Position numbers and translations under genes: made by a program. A stretch of DNA of 64,000 nt from positions 1,862,001 to 1,926,000 of the forward strand of contig JAJEKV010000078.1 in NCBI GenBank assembly GCA_021234155.1, in the 5' to 3' direction. Source of the stretch: Isoetes taiwanensis (taxonomy: Eukaryota; Streptophyta; Lycopodiopsida; Isoetales; Isoetaceae). Each line of letters starts with the position of its first letter. Positions within the stretch are counted from its first letter, which is position 1. Below are positions 1 to 10,479 of the stretch, piece after piece. Below the pieces are notes generated by a model. It made no database searches and was not told where the DNA came from. It was given only the letters and a program-made list of their open reading frames with translations.

Positions 1-1082
1 GGACCAGAAAAGAAGGGCCCTGGTCGCTGCATTTAGCAGCTCCATGCCGAGACACTGCTCCTCTCCACCAAAAGACCTGCCGACTTCTAGGCATGGGAAG
101 ATTGCCTCGACAACGTGTCCAAAGTGCGGTCGTCCTAGAATTCCTTCATCTATTTCCTTTTTGGTACCTCAGAGAAAACCACAAATAGAGAACCTCTTGA
201 AGTAGAAATATGACCTTCTAACCAATTAAGCAGCTCAAACATGGCTAAATATATGAATTTGTTGTGAAAATACCCTCCCACAATATAAAACGAATTGTGG
301 AGATTTAATACAAGCCTTAAATTTGAAATGTTCGGTATCATTCTTGGGGTCCTAGCCATGCAGAGAACGACGAATCTTTTTTTAGAGATTCTTAGAATTT
401 TTACTTTTCAATAGAAAAGCTTAGGAAAAGATTGCCCTTCAATGGAATGGCCATGATTATGAAAAAAAAAAAAATACTGCTTATATTATATATATTTTCT
501 GTTTGTTATTATTCTTGACCAAAACTAATATTATTTGATATTTAAATATCTTAACAATCTCCTCTCAACGAATGCATTTTTTAGAAATTGGCTAATTAGT
601 GAGGCAAGAAAATGCGAAAAAAAATGTGTAATCCAAAGAATTTCCCTACCATATTTCCTTTTTTTCCCACCCCAATGGGAGTTCCTTCATCTTCATGCAA
701 TTTGATACGCAGTTTGATCTGAATCGACCAATTTGGCTAATCAGCTTCAAATCCACTCAACATTGAGTAATTTCATGGCATTTATCTCTTGAACAGATTA
801 ATTTTCAGTTTTTGATTGGGCAACTTTGTTTTTTGCAAAGATTTTCAATTTTGAACGATAAATTGCACATAACGACTTTCCTTATTTCTTGCATTGGCAA
901 TGGCAATATGTCAGTGTGAAATATATAAATATTACTAAGACTATGAGTTTATTTTAGATCTTTTTTTGTAGTTATACTTATCAAGACTTAAAATATATTA
1001 TTCATAATTTCATTGTCTTTCCTTTTCTTTGTTTAAGTCCATACGAGTTGGTCTCCTCAGACAATAAAAATACATTACATTC
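1..1082. other. AT-rich stretch, no recognised gene
   Basis: AT-rich DNA. A 69-codon open frame lies on the minus strand at 150-359, but it matches no family I know and has no coding context. I see no RNA gene or element end here. Confidence 0.35.
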
Positions 1083-1195
1083 CATTCTATTCTATTCTAT
1101 TCTATTCTATTCTATTCTATTCTATTCTATTCTATTCTATTCTATTCTATTCTATTCTATTCTATTCTATTCTATTCTATTCTATTCTATTCTAT
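1083..1195. repeat. (TTCTA)n microsatellite
   Basis: An almost perfect pentanucleotide run of about 22 copies of TTCTA. It is preceded by related but imperfect units (TACATTACATTCC), so it probably grew by slippage from a TACATT-type seed. Confidence 0.97.
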
Positions 1196-1684
1196 TTTTA
1201 TAATTCTTATCGTTTATGCCTTCAATGTATTTCAAAATCTTGGACATGCAAAAGAAGGGCATGCCAAAAATTTGCCCTGAAATTGAATGACAAGTCGAAA
1301 AATTGCCCTTCAAAAAACTACTAAGAGTCTACTCAAATCTAAGGCTTGTTTTATGGGTTTATTTTTCATCTTTTCTTCCTGGCCATTGATCTGCAGAATA
1401 TTCCCTTCCTTGTGCCAGATCAACGTCCACGAATTTTTCCAGAGAAAATTTGCTTGCAACTTTCAATGATGCGAAATAACTACTCCAGACCATTGCCCAA
1501 GCAATTAAATAAAACACATCAAAAACCATTCTCCGAATTAATGGCTACTCAGCCTAAATCCGGCAGAGGCAGCAACCTTCTAACCTGCAACAAAAATGCT
1601 AGACCATAAAAACGGCAGAGAATGCTGCCACATCTTTCAAAAAGCAATCTATCATGCCATGATGAATTGAGTCGTGGCGAGTAG
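1196..1684. other. Unrecognised flank
   Basis: Short open frames at 1287-1469 and 1346-1609 on the plus strand overlap in different frames and match nothing I recognise. This is the left flank of the TAG-flanked element that starts at 1685. Confidence 0.3.
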
Positions 1685-2014
1685 GGGTCCAGTCATATGA
1701 TGCCATCAACAGAGTTCATATGCTGTCAATGGTCATCAGGGTTCATATGCTGTCGATGATAGAAACTGAAGGGTCACATGCCAAATTTTGACGGGGAAGA
1801 AGCCCTGTTGATAGCAATCCGTTTAACGGGCTCCTGCCTCAGTTGGAAGCGTTGCCGTCAACAGGGATTTCGAAGATGAGGAGAGGTGGATGAATGTTTA
1901 GAACTTGGCAGCAATCCTGAGCAATCCTCTGCCAAATCATAGACATCAGGGAATAAATTACTAATCATATATTTCTTATTAGCCATAATGACTTTAGCTA
2001 AACTTGCTCGATAT

Positions 2015-5000
2015 CCAGGTGGTTAAAAATCGCGTTTTTTATTCTTAAAAACCTTTATAAAAATCCCGTACGTTTGCTAAACGTACGCTACGAATTTACA
2101 TAGGTCATTTTTTTTACCTCCATTTTTTCCCCTCATTTTTCTCACGTTAGGGTTGGCCATTCAAGGCATGGCGCCATGGATGCCGATTTTGCATATCCGG
2201 GAGTCTTGTGAGACTTGTAATCCCATATTAGGCTCTGCTGGAGTTAACTAGGGTAAACCACAGCGACAGATCGATTTCAGCTGGAACAGATGGGCATATG
2301 AATCGACATGTTACCTCCGCGACCAAATAGACCATTTACACACATGAAAAAGCAAGTAACGGACCCGCTCATTTCTAAAAGCTTGGATACTAGAAGCAGA
2401 AATCGGCCTTCGTTTGTAAGTTTCCTTCCTTTGTAAGTTTCAGATTCATTTGTAACTCGAAAACAGATTCATTTGTAAGTTTTCTTCCAGTATTGTCTTC
2501 ATTTATTTATCGTTCACGTAGGTAAACAATTATGTTAATGATATGCTCAAAAAATTAGGGTCTTTCATAAACCTTTTTGAGTAACTCCTTGCTTTATGTT
2601 CTATCTATGCAGTATTTAATTTATTGCGGCTTGGTTGTTCTGTTGATTTTCATTATAGCTGTAAATATTGCATGTAGGTTGCAGCTGAGGCAGAGTATTC
2701 ATGGCTCGTAAAAACATACGATATGGGATAAGTACACCAAGAATAAGAAAATACAAATTCATCCGAGTTTATACTTGGGATTGGGTATTCTCGTGATGAA
2801 CATTATGGGGCACAAGAACACGCCTTGTAGCTCACCTTGGTGGAATATCCGGTTATGGCACAGAAGCATGCACACAAGTAACTCGAAGCCTATGCGGCCC
2901 GAAAGACATGAATTAGCAGGAGGCTTGGGTTCGAGAAGCAAGCGTTCTAGAGAAGTGGAGAACATTCCTATTAATGACGATGACGAGGATGTTATTGATG
3001 GTGTTGAACTGGTGGATTCGTCCGCCGGTATTGGATTTCAGCCACGGGCCTCATCTAATGCAACTACTTCTCATGAGTTTTCCATTCCACAACCTATGAA
3101 GTTGAGTCTCAGCCAAAGCACATTCAAGAAGGGATCAAAGGCGTCAAACGCTGCCATTATGATCAAGAAAGAGAATGCAAACTCTATGATGGTAAGGTGC
3201 ATCGTTGAAGCTAATCTCTCATTCAACCTTTTGAGGATGTCTTGTTAGAGAAACATGTTGGCAGCTTTTTCAGAAATAGGGGAGAAATATAGTGGTATTT
3301 CTTATCATGATTTGAGAGGAAAATATTTGCGCAAGGAATTTTTAAATGTGGAACACAAAGTTCAAAATGTCAAAGCACTTTGTGGCCAAAATATGGTGTT
3401 ACAATCCTTTCGGACGGATGGGTGGACACAAGCAAACGTGGGCTGGTAAAAATTTTGGTATCTTGTTGTTATGGAACTATGTATTTGAAATCAATTGATT
3501 CTACTAGTGTAGAAATAACTGTTGATGGTCCATGGCTAGCTGAAATGTTATCTGCTGCAATAAAAGAAGTAGGGCCTGAAAATGTGGTGCAAGTTGTCAC
3601 GGACAACGCAGCTAATTGTATCCGCATGGGAGGGCTTTTGGAAGCTTGTGTGGACTCCATGTGCTTCACATTGCTTGGATTTGTTATTGGAGGATATTGG
3701 AAAGTTAAATTGGGTTAATGAGGTGCACAAAAAAGCAAATTGTTTGGTCAGGCTATTCACGAAGAAAAGGAATGCAAGAAAAATTTTCAGCCACTATTCG
3801 AACCTTGTGATTATTAGGCCAAGTGCAACTCGATTTGGGTATATTCTTATTGTGCTTGAGAGGCTTGTAAAAGTTTGGAATGCCTTGCAACAAACTGTTG
3901 TTAGCAATTATTGGAATGATTGGAAGGACTCTACCAAGCGTGATGCTATGAGGGTTAAGTCCATTATATTAGATCCTGCTACTTTGCCTTCTATTTTACT
4001 TGTGGTTACTATAATGCGACCACTATTTTCTGTACTTCGCCTTACGGATCGTGAAGGATCAACAATGGGATTATTATATGAGTCTATGAGGAGGGCGAGA
4101 TGCTTGCTAGAACAAGGAGCTAGAGAGGGTGCTAGGGATAAAGACAAGTGTTTCTTTTTGCAAATGCTGTTGTATTTTTCTTCTTGCAAAACATATGTAT
4201 TTTTCCTTGCAATGTATCCGCTGTTATAAAGATTTTCTGATTTTCTGATTATAATATGTTGCTAATTTTTCTGATTTAAATTGACATATAGCTTCATGTT
4301 TTGTTAAATACCTTTCTTGCTAAAAAAAAAAATATTTAAGGCTGCATTTTGTTTTATTTTAGGTACAAGGAGGTGTTGGAAAGATTTGACGAGCGTTGGG
4401 CTTGGTTTAGAAGACCTATTCATATCGTTGCGTACATTTTGCATCCTCTTTGGAAACCTCAAGGCCATGCAACAATGATGAGCCAAGAGTTGACTGACGG
4501 ATGGCTTTCATATATACAAAAGATCTATTCCGTAGAGGAGTGCGAGAGGTTGCAAGACGAGTTAGATATGTATAGGAATGGTGTTGGTAGATTCACTAAC
4601 GAGCTATCAAAATCACAAGGTGCAAAATGTAAGCATGTCTCTTGGTGGGAAAGGTATGGAGATAATGTGCCGTTACTTGCATCCTTGGCACGTAGGATAT
4701 TATCACAGGTACACTTCTTTTTTTTTTTCATATATATATTGGAACGATTTATTCTATTAGTTGATTTAGAGTTAGACTTTCTAAATTGCTTTGATTGTCA
4801 CGCTACTTTTATGTCGTGGGATTGCTCTTAGGTCTTTCCGAAAGAAACTGGAATGCGCATGCATTGGCTCATACTAAGAGGAGGAATCGTCTAAAGGTGA
4901 AACAACTTGAGCGCTTAGTATATATCAGGGAGAACTTAAGACTTGTACGCAGCTTTGAAACTCATGCAGGACTTCCAATGCAGGTTCAAGACTCTTTGTT

Positions 5001-6043
5001 TGCCTTATCATGTTTTTCTTTGAACTAGTTTGTTTGTAGACTGAATGATATATTTTACTTTTTAATAAGTTAATCCAGATGAGATTGATATTGAAAAGAC
5101 CCCTGAATTACCTGCACAAGCAGTTGATATTGATGCACAAGTAGCTCAAGCTTATTTTTTGAGGATGCAGCAGCTATGAGTATTGGACGGATTACAAGAA
5201 GCAGATCTAGGACAGCCGCTACACAAGCTAGTAATGATTTGCATGCAAGTAGGCGTGGACGTGGTCGTGGATCTGGTCGTGGAGGAAGGCGTAGCACAAC
5301 AAGGAGAACTATAACAACTAGAGCTTCTGCTGCATCAGGATCAGGGAATTTTGTTGATGATGACAATAATAACAATGAACTAATTAGTGAGAATTATGAG
5401 GAGGAAGACTTTGAACATGAGTTGTTAGATGAGGATTCCCAGCAGAGTCATAATCAGATGCAATGGAAGACACCGATAATGATGCGAAAACCGAGTCATC
5501 TAATGATGAAGACGAGGCTATTTGATACTTGAGCATTGTAACGCTATTATGTTTCTACCTGTTATGTTAAAATTGTAATGCTGCTACTGCTTTCAATATT
5601 TAGAAAATTACTTGTTGAGTTGATATTGCAAACTGTAGTTCACTTATAGTTTTAGAATTTCAGATTGTAATGGCTAGAAAAAAATGTTTCTTTGCATTAT
5701 GCTTGCAACTACCTTGGATTATGTATGCATGCAAATGTGAACTACCTTGGATTATGGATTATGCATGCATGCAAATGTGAGGAAGTCTGAGAAACTCTGC
5801 CTTTTTCTGAAGTTACAGACATTCTCACACATAATCTTATAATAATATTATAATTAGATATGTGGAAAATGAAACTTAGAAGATTTTAACGATTTTTAAA
5901 GATTTCAAAGCTTTTAAAGATTTTAAAGATTTTTATCCATAAAATACGTATTCTAAGGGTTTTTATTTATTTTTTTAAAATCTTATAAAAAACTTTGCAT
6001 ACGTACAATACGCGTATAGATTTCTAAGTACTTGACTACCTTG
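2015..6043 (+). mobile_element. hAT element with 8-bp target duplication
   Basis: An exact 8-bp direct repeat, CTCGATAT, flanks the element (2007-2014 and 6044-6051). An 8-bp duplication is the hAT hallmark. The ends are imperfect inverted repeats: CCAGGTGGTTAAAAA on the left, and CAAGGTAGTCAAGTA as the reverse complement of the right. Both subterminal regions carry ACGTACG-like motifs (about 2068-2092 and 5995-6016). The inside encodes a broken DUF659/hAT transposase on the plus strand. The insertion target is a repeat: similar sequence ending TTAGCTAAACT lies on the left (about 1945-2006) and again at about 6280-6365. Confidence 0.85.
2690..5532 (+). pseudogene. hAT-superfamily transposase (DUF659 type), decayed
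   Basis: This was the transposase of the surrounding hAT element; it would have bound the element ends and moved it by cut and paste. Remnants appear in the expected order. A BED zinc-finger remnant has HLGGISGYGTEAC (about 2821-2874). A basic/acidic linker follows (2930-3010). The DUF659 region carries GVTILSDGWVDTSKRGLV (about 3390) and VVQVVTDNAANC (about 3590). Next comes ASHCLDLLLEDIGKL (about 3665). FDERWAWFRRPIHIVAYILHP lies near 4390, split from the preceding block by a likely intron (4200-4360, acceptor TTTTAG). The C-terminal dimerisation block SERNWNAHALAHTKRRNR is near 4836, after another likely intron. A GRGRGSGRGG tail and acidic end follow (5170-5530). Frameshifts are visible near 3250, 3410 and 3660. 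The start codon cannot be fixed. Confidence 0.85.
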
Positions 6044-6051
6044 CTCGATAT

Positions 6052-6430
6052 TAATCCCAAAACTTTCTGTGGTTTAGCTAAACTCTACATATTTTTCCTC
6101 TCATACTTTCTAGTGTTTAGCTAAACTAACTTAAAATTCATCCCAAGACATTCTGTGGTGTGGCCAAAATTATACTATACTTTTTTCAATTGTTTCCATC
6201 TACTTTAGTTATTTTCTTTGTCAAAACATTCTAAAACACTGTTAGCTAGCAAAGTCAAGGACTCACATTATTCCATAATGCTAGAAAATAAACTATTAAT
6301 CATGTATAATTAACTATTAGTCATATATTTCTTATAGAATAGAATGATGTTAGCTAAACTGGCCCGAAATTCATTCTAAAAATTTTTATGGTTTGGCTAA
6401 ACAATACAGATATTCACTCTCTTAATTTCT
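6052..6430. repeat. Diverged tandem repeat with TTTAGCTAAACT motifs
   Basis: Two to three diverged copies of a ~130-bp unit can be followed through GGTTTAGCTAAACT, a spaced CTTTCTAGTG or ATTTCTAGTG, and ATTCATCC/ATTCATTC. The copy broken by the hAT insertion continues on its left side (1930-2006). Confidence 0.55.
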
Positions 6431-6712
6431 AGTGCTCTGGCCTTTAAATTATTCCATGATAGACACCGCACGAAATTTTCTTGGATCCATTCCTTTTTTA
6501 CAACATGGAACTCTTATTTTGACAGGACCATGTGACCATAAGCAAAGAGAAACATTAATGTCAACACGGAAAAATCCCTGTTGACGGCATCATGTGATTG
6601 GACCCTAGGACATGGGGCACAGGCCCTCCTACCGTGCAAATCCTTGCGCGAACAAAGTCCATAAGGATCTCCCTTCCAGCAAGTCCCAATCCCCCACATA
6701 TAGTAATCTTTT

Positions 6713-7158
6713 CTGGATGCCCATATTTAGAGTCTGGGATCTGGTATTTTCAGACTTTTTTGGTGGTTTTTCTGGACATCCGTTATCAGCCAGGTGGTAT
6801 TTCCAGCAAAAAAGAATGGTATTTTCGGCCAAAAACTGGTATTTCTGGTCAAAAACCAAGCGCGAAACTGCGCGTCGGAGCTGAGATCTTTGGTCAGATC
6901 ATTCTTGCAGCTCTGTGGGCGACTTGAACTGCTTCAAAAGCCCTTCTAATCACTTTATCTACCTCTTTAATACTGGTTTATATGAAGAGAGGAATCGATT
7001 TGAGCTCAGATATAGCCGGATTGATCCAAAAATGCCCCAAAACAGTTGGTTTTGAGCTTGAAACTGTGAATGTACAATGGCTGATAACGGCCGAAAATAC
7101 CACACAAAAAGTCCGGAAATACCACATCTTGGACTCTAAATACGGCGGTCCATCTTTT
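6713..7158. repeat. Foldback (long inverted repeat), MITE-like
   Basis: The left arm (6713-6791) and right arm (7080-7158) are diverged inverted copies. Shared landmarks are TATTTAGAGTC, GGTATTT, GACTTTTT and GTTATCAGCC. The 285-bp loop also has repeats of GGTATTTTC. I could not fix a target duplication, so whether it is a MITE or a local inverted duplication is open. Confidence 0.6.
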
Positions 7159-8724
7159 CTACCCTACCTTCCCTTGTACATTCACCGAGGTCGAATTAGT
7201 CATAATTCGAGCTTAATTGCTAATGAATTGGGTCTAATCGAGGCCCCAGGCTTAGTTTAGAGAGTTTTAACCTTCATTTTGTCATCTACTAGGGATCGCA
7301 AGCCTAATAATTGTCCCAATCTAAAAATCCTTAGCAATCACTTCAAAGAAATCCGAATGCTTATAAGGAGGAGTTCAATCCGTTCGCATTTCCATTATGC
7401 CTTGATGGCACAGTTATTTCAAAGGCAGATTAATGGTTGTTTTTCCTTTTTTGCTAACTGTGGTGTGTTTATGCATGCAACAATGTGGAAATGGATCAAA
7501 GACCCAGAGATCAAACAAGGGGGCCATCTGACACTTGCAAGGAGGTTTTACGGATGCCTTCGAGCTCCACTGCTAAAAGATCAAGGACCCAGAGTAGCTC
7601 CTCTGATATAAGCAACACTGCTCCACTGTCGAGTTCGCATGTTGTCTTCCAGAATGTTTTAGTCATGCATGCAGAGGTGGATGCTGCAGTTTCTAGCACA
7701 TTGAATGTAACTTGTAGCCGGAAGGTTGTCGTCTGCTTGCACCACTACAGAGACAGTCAGCAAAAACACTACAAGGTGCATGTGCTCGAGGGATGGGCCA
7801 TCCTCTTGAAGGAGAATAGAACCAACCCCTCCCCTTCCGTCCCCCGCGAGAGTAAGGTAGGGTCCCGGCCAATGGTGAGGACCCTCTCAATTGGCTATAT
7901 TGGAACGTCTAATTTTAGCGAGCTAGCACAACCTTTTTAGCTATCTTGGCATTCCAAATAACACAGTCCTAATTGCATGTGGCAAGAACATCTTCCCAAA
8001 TTGGCATAACTTAATCCCGCGGCATGTGAGATCTAATCCTGGCAATGGTGGAAGACGTCTCCTTGATGGCAAAATAGTTTTTTTCATTGGCTACAGGAAC
8101 GCCATTGATGGTGCTACAAATTTTTCTGATTGGTGCTTTCCTAATATTTTTAACATGAATTTCGATTCTTTCATTGCTTCTTTGTAGGTTCCATTTCATC
8201 AGACCATTGCTTTCTTGATTTAGGAGGGTGGGGTGCCCTCATAACGGTTTGATCTTGAAAGGAGCCGGGCAACTTCTTTAAAAGGCCTTCCACTGTAAAA
8301 ACTTTTTGAAATAAGATGACCATCATTTTGTATTTTTTGTCTTCTAAATTATATTACAACTCTTGTTTATCTTCGATTTTGCTTTAAAACTGTGGCAAGC
8401 AAGCTGAGTTCAAATTAATTTCTAACATTTCTGATATAAAAAGTCTGAAGCTGGAAACTAATGCTGGAAAAGCATGCTTTGTTTCTCGTGCCACAAACTT
8501 TATTAAATGCAGTTGTCTTTGTAAGTTTGTATCTTATCTTAGGTTTTTGCGATCTTTGTCATTTGGCACTTGCAGATTAGGCGCTTGAAGTTGCTGTTGC
8601 AGATCAAGGTAAGCAGCATATCTACATGTTTTGATGCACAGATAGCATAACCTTGTTTATACTTAGAATAGGCTATGGATCCTAGATCTTTGCACTATGT
8701 AATTCTTATTTTTGAATAGTTTCT
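7159..8724. other. Unrecognised region with two overlapping open frames
   Basis: Open frames of 110 codons (7279-7611) and 151 codons (7485-7940) overlap on the plus strand. The second has a serine-rich start and a C-terminal half with no family resemblance I know. Neither has clear splice or codon evidence. The rest of the stretch is AT-rich with no other signal. Confidence 0.25.
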
Positions 8725-9190
8725 ATTCATGCCTAGCATGAATACTATAGCGTGTATTAATGATTAGCATGAATACTCCAGATAGATGTGATGTAATATT
8801 AGCTAATTCACGCCATGCGTGAATAGGCAACTTACATCTATAGTGCTATAGAATGAGTTTGCTTATTCACGCCAAGCGTGAATTGGAAAATTGCAGCAGT
8901 AATTCACGCCTGGCGTGAATTGGAAAATTGCGAATCTATTAATTTTTTTTTTATTCTTCTAATTCACGCCGGGTGTGAATAGGCAATTTGTATCTATAAT
9001 GCATAATGAGTTTGCTTATTCATGCTAAGCGTGAATTAGAAAATTGCAACAGTGATTCACGCCTGGCGTAAATTGGAAAATTTCAAATCTATTAATTATT
9101 ATTGTTCTTCTAGTTCATGCTTGGTGTGAATAAGCAGTTGCACATTCAGGTGCCAGCTGCTTATTCTACGAGTTCATGCCAGGCATGAAA
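8725..9190. repeat. Cluster of nine ATTCACGCC...GGCGTGAAT palindromes in a ~150-bp higher-order repeat
   Basis: Nine near-perfect 18-21 bp palindromes start at about 8725, 8806, 8865, 8901, 8961, 9018, 9055, 9113 and 9171. The copy at 8901-8921 has perfect 10-bp arms around a single centre base. The spacers also repeat: GGAAAATTGC follows several palindromes, and GAGTTTGCTTATTCA recurs about 153 bp later. The array is therefore a higher-order tandem repeat of about 152-156 bp with three palindromes per unit. Confidence 0.85.
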
Positions 9191-9241
9191 AAGCACTTTA
9201 TTTTGAAGGGTAATGCTTTTTCTAGTTTCCTATAATTTATC

Positions 9242-9320
9242 TATTTTTGGGTTGCCCCTAGGGGGGCAAACCCTCGTTTATGTGGGTATGTGGGCATATT
9301 CAAGTATATCTTTGGCATAT
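9242..9320 (+). repeat. Dispersed repeat, copy A (inverted copy at 33841-33922)
   Basis: Shares ATTTTTGGGTTGC, CAAACCCTCG, TCATGTGGGT-like and AAGTATAT blocks, in the same order, with the reverse complement of 33841-33922. It may be the conserved end of a repeat family; the family is not identified. Confidence 0.55.
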
Positions 9321-10470
9321 ACGGCATATCTTTGATGATTGCTAAAAAAACCGTCACTTTGCGTAAATGGTCGGTCTCCTTCCGACGCTTCCGAATGAAC
9401 GCTCTCCTTGCAGGTACGTCCCTCGCCGCTGTTGCTTCAATGTTGTTGCTGTTGGCTTATCTACCGGTGTCCACAAATGTTGATCGATCTATGGGGGAGG
9501 ATTTTAACAGCTCCAGAAAAGCTCATCATGCTCCAGGCAGTAGTTTTCGCAATCCTTGGCCATCTTTTGGGTTTGAAAGCAATGCGAGAACTGCAATCTC
9601 CATGTTTTTGAGGGTGAGTAACCTAACCATGTTGGACAATGTAAACACGAATTTATGGCGTAGTTAATTGAGTTGGATGTAATATTCAGGATTTTGACCG
9701 CAATCAATGCAAAATAACGAAAAGGTGAAGATAAAGTTGGCAACTCCTTTGGCAATACCCTTGGAGCAATTGAAAAAACCGAAGACAAATGAATTCAAGT
9801 AAACATTGTTTAGTCGAAGCTTACATCTTATAAATCCCTCATCTTTGGTCACTTTGCTTACACTCTTTTCTCGCAACAAGCGTGTCACTTGGGTGGGACA
9901 TGCAACTTTCCTAATTCAGTTTGATAGGGTTAATGTTCTTACCGATCCCGTATTCTCCTTTCCAATTAAGTTTTCAGGCTTGCACATGTTGAACCATTGA
10001 CTTGTGTTGCGGTTTGGTCGATCGCGCTCTCCAACTAGCCTAGTTGGTCCAAAGAGGCAACAATTCTTTTTCTTAACTTACATTGCTCACATTCTTTCGG
10101 TGAGGGTTATTTTTTTGCTTGGGTGCGATATGTTCTGTACCTTTCAAGTTGACGATGACTTACCACCAATAGATATAGTTATTATATCACACAATCACTA
10201 TGGTAGGATGGTCTTATTTTCCCGATCAAACTTTTGAAGTAGCGGACCACAATGAATAGATGGTTTACAAACAATATAGTGTTTTTAAAGCCTGCACTAC
10301 CATCTAGAATATGTAAAGCTGATTGACTAATGCTTAAGTAACCCACTATTTGTGTCTCTAGGATCATTTAGATGAAACCACCTTTGAAAAAGTGTTGGGA
10401 ATAAGCCTCTTTACCTTGTGCCACTTGGACCTAAGAAACAAGAAGAGGACTTTGACTTTCATATTTAAGG
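9290..10470 (+). pseudogene. NAPE-PLD-like metallo-beta-lactamase-fold gene, decayed
   Basis: Exon-like blocks in order match the metallo-beta-lactamase NAPE-hydrolysing phospholipase D family, which releases N-acylethanolamines from membrane lipid. The first block (to about 9610) has a hydrophobic segment and SSFRNPWPSFG. A linker block lies at about 9700-9798. Then come KRVTWVGHATFLIQFDRVN and VLTDPVFS (about 9878-9955), RSRSPTSLVGPKR (about 10018-10056), and DDLPPIDIVIISHNHY (about 10150-10200). The metal-binding HxHxDH motif is completed by DHLDETTF at about 10362, after an intron-like gap. NKPLYLVPLGPKK follows (about 10400). Decay is visible: an in-frame stop and extra sequence between DPVFS and RSRSPT, and a one-base phase mismatch at the HNHY/DHLD junction. 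No convincing C-terminal exons are seen. A functional gene with unusual splicing is possible but less likely. Confidence 0.75.
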
Positions 10471-10479
10471 TAACCATCT

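Larger units (their letters stand above)
1685..6605. mobile_element. TIR-bounded DNA element with TAG target duplication, host of a nested hAT
   Basis: The left end starts GGGTCCAGTCATATGATGCC. The reverse complement of the right end starts GGGTCCAATCACATGATGCC; the first 28 bases agree at 25 positions. Both ends are directly flanked by TAG (1682-1684 and 6606-6608). A 3-bp duplication with GG-starting ends fits PIF/Harbinger-type elements, but TAG is not the usual TWA and I see no Harbinger transposase, so the class is inferred. GTCAACAGGG-like segments recur inside both ends. Once the nested hAT element is removed only about 0.9 kb remains, so this was probably a small non-autonomous element. 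Confidence 0.6.

Noticed and set aside
1083-1195. (TTCTA)n as a telomere-like repeat
   Set aside because: Plant telomere units are TTTAGGG-like; this is a simple microsatellite.
8725-9190. CRISPR-like array
   Set aside because: The repeats are short palindromes with spacers that themselves repeat. There are no cas genes, and the context is plant nuclear DNA.
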